NCBI RefSeq assembly: GCF_022399565.1
Contig: NZ_JAJTUT010000001.1
Location: forward strand, 1,291,336 to 1,355,335
Source: Flavobacterium algicola
GTDB lineage: Bacteria; Bacteroidota; Bacteroidia; Flavobacteriales; Flavobacteriaceae
Length of the DNA stretch: 64,000 bases
Reading direction: 5' to 3'
Shown here: piece by piece, positions 18,001 to 26,281 of the stretch
Layout of the letters: each line of letters begins with the position of its first letter
How positions within the stretch are numbered: the stretch's first letter is position 1
Notes under the pieces: model-generated
Seen by the model: only the letters and a program-made list of their open reading frames with translations
Told to the model about the DNA's origin: nothing
Databases searched by the model: none
Translations under genes and position numbers: made by a program

Positions 18001-18312
18001 TACCTCTGAAAAATGATTTCCTATAATTGCCGAAGCTTGATTGTAATTAATTCCTTTTTGAATTTTAAATAATTTAAAAACCGGAAAAACTATAAAACGA
18101 CACAGCAGAAACAGTTCAACAGCATCAAATATCCAGAATAAAATTGTCCTCGATAGTGGTTGCAGCCATAAAAAATATTCTATAAACAAAGTGAACAGCA
18201 AATACAACAGCCCTAGACCAATAAATAGAATGCTCCCACGAATGAGCTCGTTGGTGTAATATTTACGAATGAATGATTCTAACTTTTGATAAATGAAAAC
18301 AGTTTGCTCCAA
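15010..18312 (-). CDS. DUF4175 family large membrane protein with coiled coil
   Basis: 1100 residues. Two membrane helices lie near the N-terminus (about 24-47 and 58-80) and a third at about 157-173. A beta-rich segment (about 190-480) precedes a very long Lys/Glu/Asp-rich coiled-coil region (about 500-780). Then comes a Gly/Ser/Pro-rich low-complexity linker (about 895-965) and a final helical part. This is the DUF4175 architecture of Bacteroidota. Function is unknown; the topology suggests a membrane-anchored protein with a long periplasmic coiled coil. It is first in a unit with ybeY. Confidence 0.8.
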   Translation of the reverse strand: MEQTVFIYQKLESFIRKYYTNELIRGSILFIGLGLLYLLFTLFIEYFLWLQPLSRTILFWIFDAVELFLLCRFIVFPVFKLFKIQKGINYNQASAIIGNHFSEVEDQLTNFLQLSEASNTNLKSELLIASIEQKANSLQPIPFGNAINFNANKKLVPLAFIPILLFAVFYFSGNNEIISQSLNRVVHHNQKFSPPAPFEFVVLNSNFRTEQNQDFVFKIKTVGNVVPENATIHIGNETYFLESTKTGEFKYTITNPVDNILFHVEANGVISPNYELIVIQVPSISNFEMVLNFPSYLRRNSEIIKGTGNAIVPEGTRVYWKLATVATQKVDFVCASSSIPFQFAKGEFSFAKSISQDTEYQIITSNRDVKDFEKLQYELHVVKDQFPSINVGFAPDSLKIKTKYVLGQIADDYGLHKLQVVYYIQGKVNTAKRGTIPLKGKTVDQFVFTFPANLPVVQGVVYDYYFEIFDNDALHNYKSSKSTIFSNRVSTEEEKVDEVFKDQSDNINGLQKSLREQTKQISTLDKLQQLGKEKNNFDFKEQQNVNDFIQRQKKQDDLMKQFTDKMKENLDAVKDNKKDNLKEDLQKRLEETKKDLDKNEKLLDELKALNDKIKSEELLQKLDKFKQNSKNQTKSLEQLIELTKKYYVEKKAEQLGEKLNDLANKQNKLADTPNDESAKMQDKVNKDFDNIKKELSNLSEDNKELKTPIDLPKEDGLKKEITEDLDKAHEELNKKNNAKAKPKQKSAAQKMKTLSQKMKESMGDDEKEKLEEDVKMLRQVLDNLLAFSKSEEDLMKQFRNLKPGSPSLNRNIKLQQNLKIQFKHIDDSLFAMSLRNVKIAEDVTKEIGNIQYNVDKSLDSFTNSQLSKGLSHQQYVVASANVLGDFLSEILSNMQMSLSGSPGGKPKPGQGEGSGMQLPDIIKKQQGLGDKLKDGMKASSPGSGKEGSSGKGSNSGEGKGSEEGEGNAEAIMKIYKEQKELREALENELKKQGLGRNGSNALDQMKQIEKQILNKGFNNEVLQRILNVKQELLKLDTAIQEQNQDSKRESETNNKAFQNSSNALPNTLLEYLKSIEILNRQSLPLRSNFEQKVQEYFNKK

Positions 18313-18448
18313 AATAATTTACTTGTAGATGTATTAACCAATAAAAGTAGTAATTTATATCGCATAAGAAATGTTAAGAAACACCTATTTTTAGAATTAG
18401 ATAAGCACAAACTCAATTGGAAACAAAGAGATTGACTAATTGAAATTG

Positions 18449-18456
18449 TATATTTG
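18449..18456 (+). promoter_or_regulatory. -7 promoter element of gltX (TATATTTG), start-deciding
   Basis: TATATTTG matches TAnnTTTG, with TTGAC about 17 bp upstream. It lies downstream of an in-frame TTG at 18440, which is therefore outside the transcript. This fixes the gltX start at ATG 18473. Confidence 0.65.
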
Positions 18457-18472
18457 CCAAAAAATTAAACAA

Positions 18473-19978
18473 ATGTCAAAGCAAGTTAGAGTGCGTTTTG
18501 CACCAAGTCCTACGGGACCATTACATATTGGAGGAGTGAGAACCGCTTTATTTAATTATTTATTTGCAAAGAAAAATGGCGGAACCTTCTTCTTGAGAAT
18601 TGAGGATACTGACCAAAATCGTTTTGTACCAGGTGCAGAAGCATACATTATGGAGGCATTAGAATGGTTGGGTATAGCTCCTGATGAAACTATTGGTAAA
18701 AATGAAAAATTTGGACCTTATAAACAAAGTGAAAGAAAGCATTTGTATCAAGAATATGCTGATCAACTAATAAACTCTGGATGGGCATATTATGCCTTTG
18801 ATACTGCTGATGCATTGGATGCTCATAGAAAAGAACATGAAGAAAATGGTAAAACCTTTATCTACAATCATCACAATAGAGAAAAACTAGACACTTCATT
18901 GGTGTTGTCTACAGAAGAAACAGCCAAACGAATTGCCAACGGTGATGCTTATGTAATTCGATTTAAAACTCCGGTTGATGAAACTTTACATTTGCAAGAC
19001 ATCATACGCGGAGATGTAAAATTTGATACCAACCTATTAGATGATAAAGTACTGTTTAAAAGTGACGGAATGCCGACCTATCATTTAGCAAACATCGTAG
19101 ATGACCATTTAATGGAAACTTCTCATGTTATTCGTGGTGAAGAGTGGTTACCGTCTATGCCGTTGCACGTATTGTTATACAGAGCTTTTGGATGGGAAGC
19201 TCCAGAATTTGCACATTTACCCTTGATATTAAAACCAATCGGTAATGGAAAATTATCAAAGCGTGATGGTGATAAATTAGGTTTTCCAGTATTTCCATTA
19301 GAGTGGAAAACGGATGAAGGCACATCAAGTGGTTATAAAGAAAATGGATTTTTTCCTGAGGCAGTTATTAATTTCTTGGCCATGTTGGGCTGGAATGATG
19401 GTACTGATAAGGAACTTTATTCTCTAGATGAACTGATTGCTTCATTTGATTTAAACAGAGTTCACAAAGCAGGAGCAAAATTTGATCCAGACAAAAATAA
19501 ATGGTTCAACCACCAATACCTTGTTCAAGCTGCTGATGCTGATTTAGCAATCGCCTACTCCCCTATTTTGGAAGAAAAAGGAATAGAAGTTAATCAAGAA
19601 AAGTTGACTAAAATCGTTTCTTTGATTAAAGAAAGAGCTCATTTTGTTACTGAATTTTGGGAAATGAGTGATTTTTTCTTTGTGGCTCCAACAGAGTATG
19701 ATGCTAAGGCAAAGAAAAACTGGAAAGAAGAGACACCTTTACTGATGCAACAGTTAATAGTAGTCCTAGAATCAATAGAAGATTTTAGTTCAATGAATAT
19801 TGAAACAATTGTAAAAGAATGGATGACAGTAAATGAAATTGTAATGGGAAAAGTAATGCAACCTTTCCGATTGAGTTTGGTTGGCGCTTTGAAGGGTCCA
19901 CACCTATTTGATATTGTTGAAGTGATTGGTAAAGATGAGACAATTGCTAGAATTAATAAAGCAATTTCAATTTTATAA
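18473..19978 (+). CDS. gltX: Glutamyl-tRNA synthetase
   Basis: 501-residue class I synthetase charging tRNA-Glu. The HIGH-type motif is in PSPTGPLHIGGVRTALFN (residues 10-27). The KMSKS-type motif is KLSKRDGDKLGF. The conserved HVIRGEEWLPSMPLH block is present, and the C-terminal anticodon-binding helical cage follows. A separate glnS is present at 23421, so this enzyme need not misacylate tRNA-Gln. Start ATG 18473 (MSKQVRVRF) is preferred over the upstream TTG because of the promoter position. A strong terminator follows. Confidence 0.96.
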   Translation: MSKQVRVRFAPSPTGPLHIGGVRTALFNYLFAKKNGGTFFLRIEDTDQNRFVPGAEAYIMEALEWLGIAPDETIGKNEKFGPYKQSERKHLYQEYADQLINSGWAYYAFDTADALDAHRKEHEENGKTFIYNHHNREKLDTSLVLSTEETAKRIANGDAYVIRFKTPVDETLHLQDIIRGDVKFDTNLLDDKVLFKSDGMPTYHLANIVDDHLMETSHVIRGEEWLPSMPLHVLLYRAFGWEAPEFAHLPLILKPIGNGKLSKRDGDKLGFPVFPLEWKTDEGTSSGYKENGFFPEAVINFLAMLGWNDGTDKELYSLDELIASFDLNRVHKAGAKFDPDKNKWFNHQYLVQAADADLAIAYSPILEEKGIEVNQEKLTKIVSLIKERAHFVTEFWEMSDFFFVAPTEYDAKAKKNWKEETPLLMQQLIVVLESIEDFSSMNIETIVKEWMTVNEIVMGKVMQPFRLSLVGALKGPHLFDIVEVIGKDETIARINKAISIL

Positions 19979-19996
19979 AAACGTATATAATAAAAC

Positions 19997-20034
19997 TGCC
20001 CCCAAATAGAATTCCTCTATTTGGGGGCATTTTG
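19997..20034 (+). terminator. gltX terminator
   Basis: TGCCCCCAAATAGA (19997-20010) pairs perfectly with TCTATTTGGGGGCA (20016-20029), loop ATTCC, followed by TTTTGTTT. It lies between gltX and the convergent beta-barrel gene. Confidence 0.92.
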
Positions 20035-20053
20035 TTTAAATTTATATAAAGAA

Positions 20054-20695
20054 CTAAAGGTAAACAATAACATTACCATTGATAACACCAAGATTACCTT
20101 TTAAATCAGCACCCATACTATTATCCTTTAAATTGCCGAATAGATTAGTTAAACCGTACTGATAAAATACATGAAGACGTAAATGTTTGCTTCCGCCACT
20201 GATACCGATTGTAGGATAAAAATTAAACTTGGATACATCTATAATATCTCTAGCAAACAAATTTGTTCCCGAAATAATATTGTTCTCTTGATTAGCATCT
20301 AATTTTAATTTTCCATTTACCTGCACAATTGGACCAAACTCTATACTCAGATGATTTGGCAATACTACATAACTAAGTTGTAAAGATATTTGACCGCCGG
20401 GTAATTTGTATTTAACATCTTCATCAATTATTCCTAATTTTTGAGTTGCCAGAGCAAATTTGTTTTCGCTAAATTGAATACTGTATACCATATCCCAATT
20501 ATTGTAAAAATTTCCACGCATTGATAGTCCACCATTCCATCCTGTTTCTGCCGAAGTGCGAAAATTATTTGTGTTAAGTGTGGTTTGATTGATACCAAAA
20601 GTGATACTTATTCGATTAGAATCTCTATAACCATATTGTGCATAACTAACTAAGAAAGCGAAAAACAAACTGCACGCAAAGATTGATTTTTTCAT
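20054..20695 (-). CDS. Outer-membrane beta-barrel protein (PorT-like OMP_b-brl)
   Basis: 213 residues with signal peptide MKKSIFACSLFFAFLVSYAQ, cleaved after AQ. The mature part consists of alternating amphipathic strands with aromatic ends (ISITFGINQTTL, DMVYSIQFSENKF, LRLHVFYQYGL) ending NVIVYL. That is the pattern of small outer-membrane barrels of about eight strands in the PorT/OMP_b-brl group. Start ATG 20695 is chosen because the -7 promoter element at 20716-20723 overlaps the longer alternative start. Ligand or role unknown. Confidence 0.7.
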   Translation of the reverse strand: MKKSIFACSLFFAFLVSYAQYGYRDSNRISITFGINQTTLNTNNFRTSAETGWNGGLSMRGNFYNNWDMVYSIQFSENKFALATQKLGIIDEDVKYKLPGGQISLQLSYVVLPNHLSIEFGPIVQVNGKLKLDANQENNIISGTNLFARDIIDVSKFNFYPTIGISGGSKHLRLHVFYQYGLTNLFGNLKDNSMGADLKGNLGVINGNVIVYL

Positions 20696-20715
20696 ATTAT
20701 AATATTGAATCAACA

Positions 20716-20723
20716 CAAACCTA
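20716..20723 (-). promoter_or_regulatory. -7 promoter element of the beta-barrel gene (TAGGTTTG)
   Basis: The minus strand reads TAGGTTTG, matching TAnnTTTG, 20 nt before ATG 20695. It coincides with the alternative upstream start and so rules it out. Confidence 0.6.
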
Positions 20724-20770
20724 AAGTATTTTTAGTAATTTAGAAGAATTATCAATCAAAAATTATAAAA

Positions 20771-21763
20771 ATGGGTATTACATTAATTATTATATTATTC
20801 ATAGCTTTATTTATCCTTCTCTCCTCCTTCTTTACTGTTAAGCAACAAACAGCAGTAATTATCGAACGATTTGGAAGATTTCATAGTATTAGACAATCGG
20901 GACTACAACTTAAAATTCCGATAATTGATCGTATTGCAGGAAGAATGAATTTAAAAATTCAACAACTGGATGTTATTATCGAAACAAAAACAAAGGATAA
21001 TGTATTTGTAAAATTGAAGGTGTCTGTACAATTTATGGTTGTTAGAGAAACTGTATATGATGCATTTTACAAATTAGAATATGCACACGATCAAATTACA
21101 TCTTACGTATTTGATGTTGTACGTGCAGAAGTACCAAAAATGAAATTGGATGATGTTTTTGAACGTAAAGACGATATCGCAATTGCAGTAAAGCGTGAAT
21201 TAAATGAAGCAATGACTACTTATGGATATACTATTATCAATACTTTGGTAACAGATATTGATCCAGATATCCAAGTAAAAAATGCTATGAATAGAATCAA
21301 TGCTGCAGACAGAGAAAAAACAGTAGCAGAATTTGAAGCAGAAGCTTCTAGAATTAGAATTGTTGCAAAAGCAAAAGCAGAAGCGGAGAGTAAACGTCTA
21401 CAAGGTCAAGGAATAGCAGATCAAAGAAGAGAGATTGCAAGAGGATTGGTAGAAAGTGTTGATGTCCTCAACAGAGTCGGTATCAATTCACAAGAAGCGT
21501 CTGCATTGATCGTTGTAACACAACATTATGATACCTTACAAGCTATTGGAGCAGATTCAAATTCTAACTTAATATTGTTACCTAATTCTCCACAAGCAGG
21601 AAGCGAAATGTTAAACAACATGGTAGCTTCTTTTAGTGCATCCAATCAAGTAGGCGAAATGATGAAAAAAGGTAATAAGAAGAAGAAAAAAGAGGAAGAT
21701 TTTGAAATCCCAAGATTTATTGAACCGCAGGTTGAGGAAGACGAAAATGAAAAGGAAGATTAA
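20771..21763 (+). CDS. SPFH/Band 7 membrane protein (stomatin/QmcA-like)
   Basis: 330 residues. N-terminal membrane anchor at 2-21 (GITLIIILFIALFILLSSFF, 20 residues), then the SPFH domain (QQTAVIIERFGRF to about residue 190). A helical, Ala/Glu-rich coiled coil follows (EFEAEASRIRIVAKAKAEAE, 20 residues). The tail is acidic and lysine-rich. SPFH proteins form ring-shaped membrane assemblies that organise membrane microdomains and often regulate FtsH-type proteases. No NfeD partner is adjacent, which favours the stomatin/QmcA type. It is monocistronic with a bidirectional terminator. Confidence 0.88.
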   Translation: MGITLIIILFIALFILLSSFFTVKQQTAVIIERFGRFHSIRQSGLQLKIPIIDRIAGRMNLKIQQLDVIIETKTKDNVFVKLKVSVQFMVVRETVYDAFYKLEYAHDQITSYVFDVVRAEVPKMKLDDVFERKDDIAIAVKRELNEAMTTYGYTIINTLVTDIDPDIQVKNAMNRINAADREKTVAEFEAEASRIRIVAKAKAEAESKRLQGQGIADQRREIARGLVESVDVLNRVGINSQEASALIVVTQHYDTLQAIGADSNSNLILLPNSPQAGSEMLNNMVASFSASNQVGEMMKKGNKKKKKEEDFEIPRFIEPQVEEDENEKED

Positions 21764-21800
21764 TTCGATTACGTCAATTTAGAATTGATAGAAAATAAAA

Positions 21801-21826
21801 AAGAAGCCTAATGGCTTCTTTTTTTG
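21801..21826. terminator. Bidirectional terminator between SPFH and DUF6327 genes
   Basis: AAGAAGCC (21801-21808) pairs with GGCTTCTT (21813-21820), loop TAAT, with a T-run on the plus side and A-run upstream. The stem overlaps the last codons of the minus-strand gene ending at 21808. Confidence 0.85.
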
Positions 21827-22062
21827 TTTAAATACCATTTGATAACAAATGGAATACCTAACTTGTAATATTTGCTATAGGAGCCTGAGAATAGGTCTCC
21901 TACCCCACCGAAAACATTTTTTGTAATTCCCGATGGTGTGAACTGCTCTTTTGTCCTCTGAACGCCTAGAATTACTTTTTGATAATTAATTTGCTTCTCT
22001 ATATCAAGAATAGCGAGATCTGATTCTATTTGTTCAAAAGAACTATATACTTTTTTCTCCAT
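21808..22062 (-). CDS. Small DUF6327-like protein
   Basis: 84-residue soluble-looking protein (MEKKVYSSFEQIESDLAILD at its start). It has a helical N-terminal half and a basic C-terminus (IKWYLNKKRSH). It is the third gene of a tight unit after the YtxH and holin-like genes (4 bp gap). It resembles the DUF6327 family that accompanies these genes in flavobacteria. In E. coli the analogous yqjD-yqjE-yqjK cassette also ends with a short basic protein. Function unknown. Confidence 0.6.
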   Translation of the reverse strand: MEKKVYSSFEQIESDLAILDIEKQINYQKVILGVQRTKEQFTPSGITKNVFGGVGDLFSGSYSKYYKLGIPFVIKWYLNKKRSH

Positions 22063-22066
22063 AAAT

Positions 22067-22417
22067 TTAACTATTAAAAAACATTTTAGAACATTTTCTT
22101 AAAAAAGGACCTTCAATTAACTTTCTTTTAAAGATGAATAATAACAAAGTTAAAATAGTATAAAGTCCGGCTACACTAACAAAACCAAGTGCATAACTTC
22201 CAAAATAAATACTTAGGGCAAAAGCTAATGCTAAGGAACAAAAGAACAAAACCATTAAAAATGAAATAGAAACTAAAACGAATTTCATAATTGAAACGCT
22301 TGATTTCATTATAACCCTAAAGAACTTAAGCTTGTAATAAGCTAAACTATGTTCTACATAGGAATGTACTTGCTCTTTAATGTATTCCGTATTTTCTTTT
22401 AATTCTTCGAATGCCAT
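22067..22417 (-). CDS. Phage-holin-3_6/YqjE-like membrane protein
   Basis: 116 residues with two membrane helices (about 39-66 and 72-95) preceded by an amphipathic N-terminus (MAFEELKENTEYIKEQVHSY, 20 residues). This is the putative Actinobacterial holin-X/YqjE family. Despite the holin name, proteins of this family in stress-linked cassettes are not lysis proteins, and there is no phage gene near. Middle gene of the YtxH cassette. Confidence 0.78.
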   Translation of the reverse strand: MAFEELKENTEYIKEQVHSYVEHSLAYYKLKFFRVIMKSSVSIMKFVLVSISFLMVLFFCSLALAFALSIYFGSYALGFVSVAGLYTILTLLLFIFKRKLIEGPFLRKCSKMFFNS

Positions 22418-22448
22418 ACGCTAACTTATTTTATTTTAAGGTTTAAAA

Positions 22449-22778
22449 TTATTTTTGAAGTTTTGCGTTTTTATCTTTCAACTCAGATAATTTAATTTCA
22501 AGAAAAGAAATAACATCCTCTGTCTTATAACTCATGTTTGATAATAAATCTTCATAGCTTCCTTCAAGATCAACTTTACCTGCAGATACTTTTGCTTTTA
22601 CTTCTTCTGAAAGTTTATCGAATTTTTTCCTTAGATCTTTCTCAGCATCTTTGTATCCGTCTTTGATTTTAACTCTTGTTTTTGATCCTTTATCTGGAGC
22701 AAATAAGATACCTACTCCTGCCCCTATGGCAGCACCTGTTAATAGTGCTAAAATTGCTTTTCCTGAATTATTTGACAT
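22449..22778 (-). CDS. YtxH domain protein
   Basis: 109 residues. An N-terminal Gly-rich membrane segment (ILALLTGAAIGAGVGILFAP, residues 9-28) is typical of YtxH. A charged, helical tail follows (KKFDKLSEEVKAKVSAGKV). It is the first gene of the YtxH/holin-like/DUF6327 cassette. Such cassettes are often induced by general stress, and related YqjD/ElaB proteins bind ribosomes at the membrane. Whether this one does is unknown. Confidence 0.85.
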   Translation of the reverse strand: MSNNSGKAILALLTGAAIGAGVGILFAPDKGSKTRVKIKDGYKDAEKDLRKKFDKLSEEVKAKVSAGKVDLEGSYEDLLSNMSYKTEDVISFLEIKLSELKDKNAKLQK

Positions 22779-22868
22779 AACTTTATTATTTTATATTTTC
22801 ATAAAGATAGTTAATCTAAAGGCCAGAAGCAACTGAAAGACAGATTATCTAAATAAAATTAACAAAAA

Positions 22869-22896
22869 AATACCTCAAGAAATATATATTGAGGTA
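22869..22896 (-). terminator. Orphan minus-strand terminator-like hairpin
   Basis: TACCTCAA (22871-22878) pairs with TTGAGGTA (22889-22896). On the minus strand the stem is followed by TTTTTTT. The nearest minus-strand gene upstream (glnS) already has its own terminator at 23392-23415. The 22779-23391 gap is otherwise very AT-rich with no ORF or recognisable RNA. It could end an unannotated small RNA. Confidence 0.45.
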
Positions 22897-23391
22897 TATT
22901 AAATAATAGGACTAAAAATTCGTAATTACATTATTATAAATTATTTGTACAAACTCTTAACCTATTTAAAACATTCTAAAATATAGAAGTAATTATCATA
23001 AATTGATTAAGATGTAGATGAATTGAAGTAGCATATATCTTTTGAATAGAATAAAATATTGTGTCATAAATAAAATTAATAGAAAATCAGTATTGTAAAA
23101 ATTCAATTAAGTGAATAATGAATAAAACAATTAATTTTTTATCTCTATCCTTAATCCAGTTACACTATATATTAAAATCCACAAAAAATAATATAGGTAT
23201 TAAAATGAAGTAGAATCATCTCAAAAAGGGAATAAAAACGAATATTAAGCGTTTTAAAGGCTTAAAAATACTCTAGATATAAACATGTATAGAAAAATAC
23301 TTTTCGATAATTAAAAACATTCTAACAAAGTCATTTTTAATAAATAATATCTATCGATAATTATTTAAAATAGAAAAAAATAATCATAAAA

Positions 23392-23415
23392 AAAAGCACT
23401 TAAAAAAGTGCTTTT
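23392..23415 (-). terminator. glnS terminator
   Basis: AAAAGCACTT (23392-23401) pairs with AAGTGCTTTT (23406-23415); on the minus strand a run of T follows. It sits 6 nt after the glnS stop. Confidence 0.85.
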
Positions 23416-23420
23416 GATAA

Positions 23421-25544
23421 CTAAAATTTATTCAGTATTTTTTCAATAAATTCTTTTTCCCGATCAGTAGTACTCTTAGTCGGATTTGCTTTTAATTTTA
23501 TAATTTCATCTTTAAAAGATTGAAGATAATTTGCATCTAATTCTAAATCTAATAAATTTAAAATTGCTCTCAGTCGAACAAAAGATGATTCACTTCGAAG
23601 AGACATCAAAAACAATTTAGAAAGTTCTTCCCTATCATAATCTACTAGTTGTAAAGAAGAATATTTTAAAATAAGATTTGCAAACAATAATGAACTCTTA
23701 TTGTTATTGATGTTCTTTCTAAAAGAAGTCTGTAACAAACTATAATTTGAAATACCTGCAAGTGTCTCACCTATTGCTTTGCGAATTACAATACGTTCTT
23801 CTCTGCTGCCAACTTTAAAATACTTATTAATATCTTTTAAAGAATTATTAATACTGTTAGTATCCTTTTTACCTTTCTCTTCCCAAGCATCCTTTAAACC
23901 TACTGTCTTATTGATAACTAATTTTGAATCATTAGAATCCTTGTCCACAGCAAAATAACCTAGACGTTGAAATTGAAATTGATCACCAACTTGTGCGGTA
24001 GCCAAACTTGGCTCTAAATACGCAGTGGTAACATTTAATGAATCTACATTCATAAAATCTAGAAAATTCTTTTCTTTATGACTATCTGGAGCTTCATCAA
24101 TAAACAATCGATCATATAAACGAACTTCGGCAGGTATAGCATGCGCTACAGAAACCCAATGTAATGTTCCTGCAACTTTACGTTGTGATGCTTCACTCCC
24201 ACTTCCGCTGCGACTATCCTCGTCATAAGACACCTGAATTTCTGTTATCTTTCCAGATGCATCCTTAGTAACCGATTCTCCTTTAATGATATAACCATTT
24301 TTTAAACGAACTTCATTACCGATACTAAGTCTAAAAAACTTAGGCGGAGCTACTTCCAAAAAGTCTTCTCTCTCAATATATAATTCTCTAGAAAATGGTA
24401 CTTTTCTGAAACCTGCAGACTCATCTTCTTGGTTATTTTCGGCATCCAACAATTCTTCTTTACATACAGGATAATTAATGACAACCACTTTTACAGGATC
24501 AAGAACAGCCATAACTCTAGGAGCTATCTTATTTAAATCATCACGTAAACAAAACTCTAATAAAGAAAAATCTATTATATTTTCACGCTTGGCAACTCCA
24601 ATATTTTCACAAAATTTACGAATAGAATTTGGTGTGTAACCTCTCCTTCTTAAACCCGATATAGTTGGCATACGAGGATCATCCCATCCGTTAACAATTT
24701 TATCTTGAACCAACTGCAAAAGTTTTCTTTTACTCATTACAGTATAATTCAAATTCAAACGAGCAAATTCATACTGATGTGGTCTCACTTTGTTCTCGTC
24801 ATAAATCTGATCAAGAAACCAATTGTATAATTCTCTATGCATCACAAATTCTAATGTACATATAGAATGAGAGACTTGTTCTATGTAATCACTTTCACCA
24901 TGTGCAAAATCATACATTGGATAGATTTTCCAATCATTACCTGTACGGTGGTGATGGCGATGTAATACTCTATAAATTAAGGGATCACGCATCAACATAT
25001 TTGTAGATGCCATATCTATTTTGGCACGTAAAACATGACTTCCTTCAGGAAAATCACCATTTTTCATACCTTCAAATAAACTTAAATTTTCTTGGACAGA
25101 ACGGTTTCTATAAGGACCATCAACACCTGCTTGAGTAGGTGTTCCTTTTTGCGCAGCCATATCTTCAGATGACTGACTATCCACATAGGCTTTACCATCA
25201 TTAATCATCTTTACAGCCCAATCATATAACTGTTGAAAATAATCAGATGCATAACGTTCTTCAGCCCATTCAAAGCCTAACCAATTTAAATCTTCTTTTA
25301 TTGCATCAACATATTCCTGTTCTTCTTTGGCAGGATTGGTATCATCAAAACGTAAATTAACTGGAGCATTGTACTTTAACCCTAGACCAAATTGTAAGCA
25401 AATTGATTTAGCATGACCAATGTGTAAATAGCCATTTGGCTCTGGTGGAAAACGAAAACGCAATTGGTCTTGTGGAAAACCATTTGCTAGATTTTCTTCA
25501 ATGATTTGTTCTATAAAATTAAGCGATTTATCGTCGGTAGCCAT
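23421..25544 (-). CDS. glnS: Glutaminyl-tRNA synthetase with C-terminal extension
   Basis: 707 residues. Class I synthetase that charges tRNA-Gln. HIGH-type motif in PPEPNGYLHIGHAKS (residues 31-45), KMSKS-type in VMSKRKLLQL, then the beta-barrel anticodon-binding domains. The catalytic and anticodon parts account for about 560 residues, as in E. coli GlnRS. The remaining 140-150 (from about KYFKVGSREERIVIRKAI) form an additional helical domain with a HEAT-like look (SFVRLRAILNLLDLE). It does not obviously match the YqeY-like extension of Deinococcus GlnRS. Own promoter and terminator. Confidence 0.95.
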   Translation of the reverse strand: MATDDKSLNFIEQIIEENLANGFPQDQLRFRFPPEPNGYLHIGHAKSICLQFGLGLKYNAPVNLRFDDTNPAKEEQEYVDAIKEDLNWLGFEWAEERYASDYFQQLYDWAVKMINDGKAYVDSQSSEDMAAQKGTPTQAGVDGPYRNRSVQENLSLFEGMKNGDFPEGSHVLRAKIDMASTNMLMRDPLIYRVLHRHHHRTGNDWKIYPMYDFAHGESDYIEQVSHSICTLEFVMHRELYNWFLDQIYDENKVRPHQYEFARLNLNYTVMSKRKLLQLVQDKIVNGWDDPRMPTISGLRRRGYTPNSIRKFCENIGVAKRENIIDFSLLEFCLRDDLNKIAPRVMAVLDPVKVVVINYPVCKEELLDAENNQEDESAGFRKVPFSRELYIEREDFLEVAPPKFFRLSIGNEVRLKNGYIIKGESVTKDASGKITEIQVSYDEDSRSGSGSEASQRKVAGTLHWVSVAHAIPAEVRLYDRLFIDEAPDSHKEKNFLDFMNVDSLNVTTAYLEPSLATAQVGDQFQFQRLGYFAVDKDSNDSKLVINKTVGLKDAWEEKGKKDTNSINNSLKDINKYFKVGSREERIVIRKAIGETLAGISNYSLLQTSFRKNINNNKSSLLFANLILKYSSLQLVDYDREELSKLFLMSLRSESSFVRLRAILNLLDLELDANYLQSFKDEIIKLKANPTKSTTDREKEFIEKILNKF

Positions 25545-25562
25545 TATTTTGTTTTATTTTAG

Positions 25563-25570
25563 CAAAGATA
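25563..25570 (-). promoter_or_regulatory. -7 promoter element of glnS (TATCTTTG)
   Basis: The minus strand reads TATCTTTG, matching TAnnTTTG, 18 nt before the glnS ATG at 25544. Confidence 0.6.
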
Positions 25571-25649
25571 AAAAAAAGGTTTTAGGTTTCAGGTTTAAAG
25601 TTAAGACTATGAACCTGCAATTTTCAACTTGCAAATTTAAACAAATATT

Positions 25650-26009
25650 ATGGGTGTTATAAAATTAAAAAATATTAGAACTTTTTCCTTTCATGGTTGT
25701 CTAGTCGAAGAATCTAAAATAGGATCTGACTACAGCGTAGATCTAAAAATAAAAACAGATTTGACCACCTCTTGCCTATCAGATGAGCTAAACGATACTG
25801 TAGATTACGTCTTACTAAATAAGATTGTTGTTGAAGAAATGGCTATTCGATCAAAATTATTAGAACATGTAGCACAAAGAATTATATTTAGAACATTCAA
25901 GGAGCTACCGCAAGTAAGTAAAGTAACTATTGGAGTTTCAAAATTAAATCCTCCTATTGGTGGAGATGTAGAATCTGTTACTGTAGAGCTTACAGAAGAT
26001 AGAAATTAA
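25650..26009 (+). CDS. folB: Dihydroneopterin aldolase
   Basis: 119 residues. It catalyses conversion of 7,8-dihydroneopterin to 6-hydroxymethyl-dihydropterin and glycolaldehyde in folate synthesis. Family marks: IRTFSFHGCLVEESKIG (family pattern HGxxxxE with the catalytic-site Glu), a DYSVDL strand, LNDTVDYVLL, and the late Lys in VSKLNPPIGG. The enzyme works as an octamer with tetramer rings. It is divergent from glnS and upstream of tRNA-Cys on the same strand. Other folate genes are not in the window. Confidence 0.93.
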   Translation: MGVIKLKNIRTFSFHGCLVEESKIGSDYSVDLKIKTDLTTSCLSDELNDTVDYVLLNKIVVEEMAIRSKLLEHVAQRIIFRTFKELPQVSKVTIGVSKLNPPIGGDVESVTVELTEDRN

Positions 26010-26186
26010 TAAAAGTCTAAGGAACAAGAGCAATTAAAAATTTGTACAAAATTAATTTGTACAAAAGAATCAATCAACTACTTTAATTAGTGGTAGTTAT
26101 ACTAAATGAAAAGAAAGTATTATTGAAACTTAAATTTATATTCTAAAGTTTTAATCTTTTAAGTTTTAATTTTTAAAGTTTTTGAT

Positions 26187-26194
26187 TACTTTTG
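26187..26194 (+). promoter_or_regulatory. -7 promoter element of tRNA-Cys (TACTTTTG)
   Basis: TACTTTTG matches TAnnTTTG and lies 16 nt before the first base of the mature tRNA, a normal distance for a short 5' leader. Confidence 0.65.
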
Positions 26195-26210
26195 TCACCC
26201 GATTAACAAT

Positions 26211-26281
26211 GGCGTCGTGGCCGAGTGGCTAGGCTGGGCTCTGCAAAAGCTCCTACTCCGGTTCGAATCCGGACGATGCCT
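26211..26281 (+). tRNA. tRNA-Cys (GCA)
   Basis: Full cloverleaf: acceptor GGCGTCG (26211-26217) pairs with CGATGCC (26274-26280) with one G-U. D-arm GCC...GGC. Anticodon stem GGGCT/AGCTC around loop CTGCAAA with anticodon GCA (Cys). T-arm TCCGG-TTCGAAT-CCGGA. Discriminator base T at 26281. CCA is not encoded. Immediately followed by a terminator and by five extra partial copies of its own 3' end. Confidence 0.95.

Noticed and set aside
22067-22417. Holin as evidence of prophage
   Set aside because: The family name is misleading; the gene sits in a YtxH/DUF6327 stress-type cassette with no phage genes nearby.
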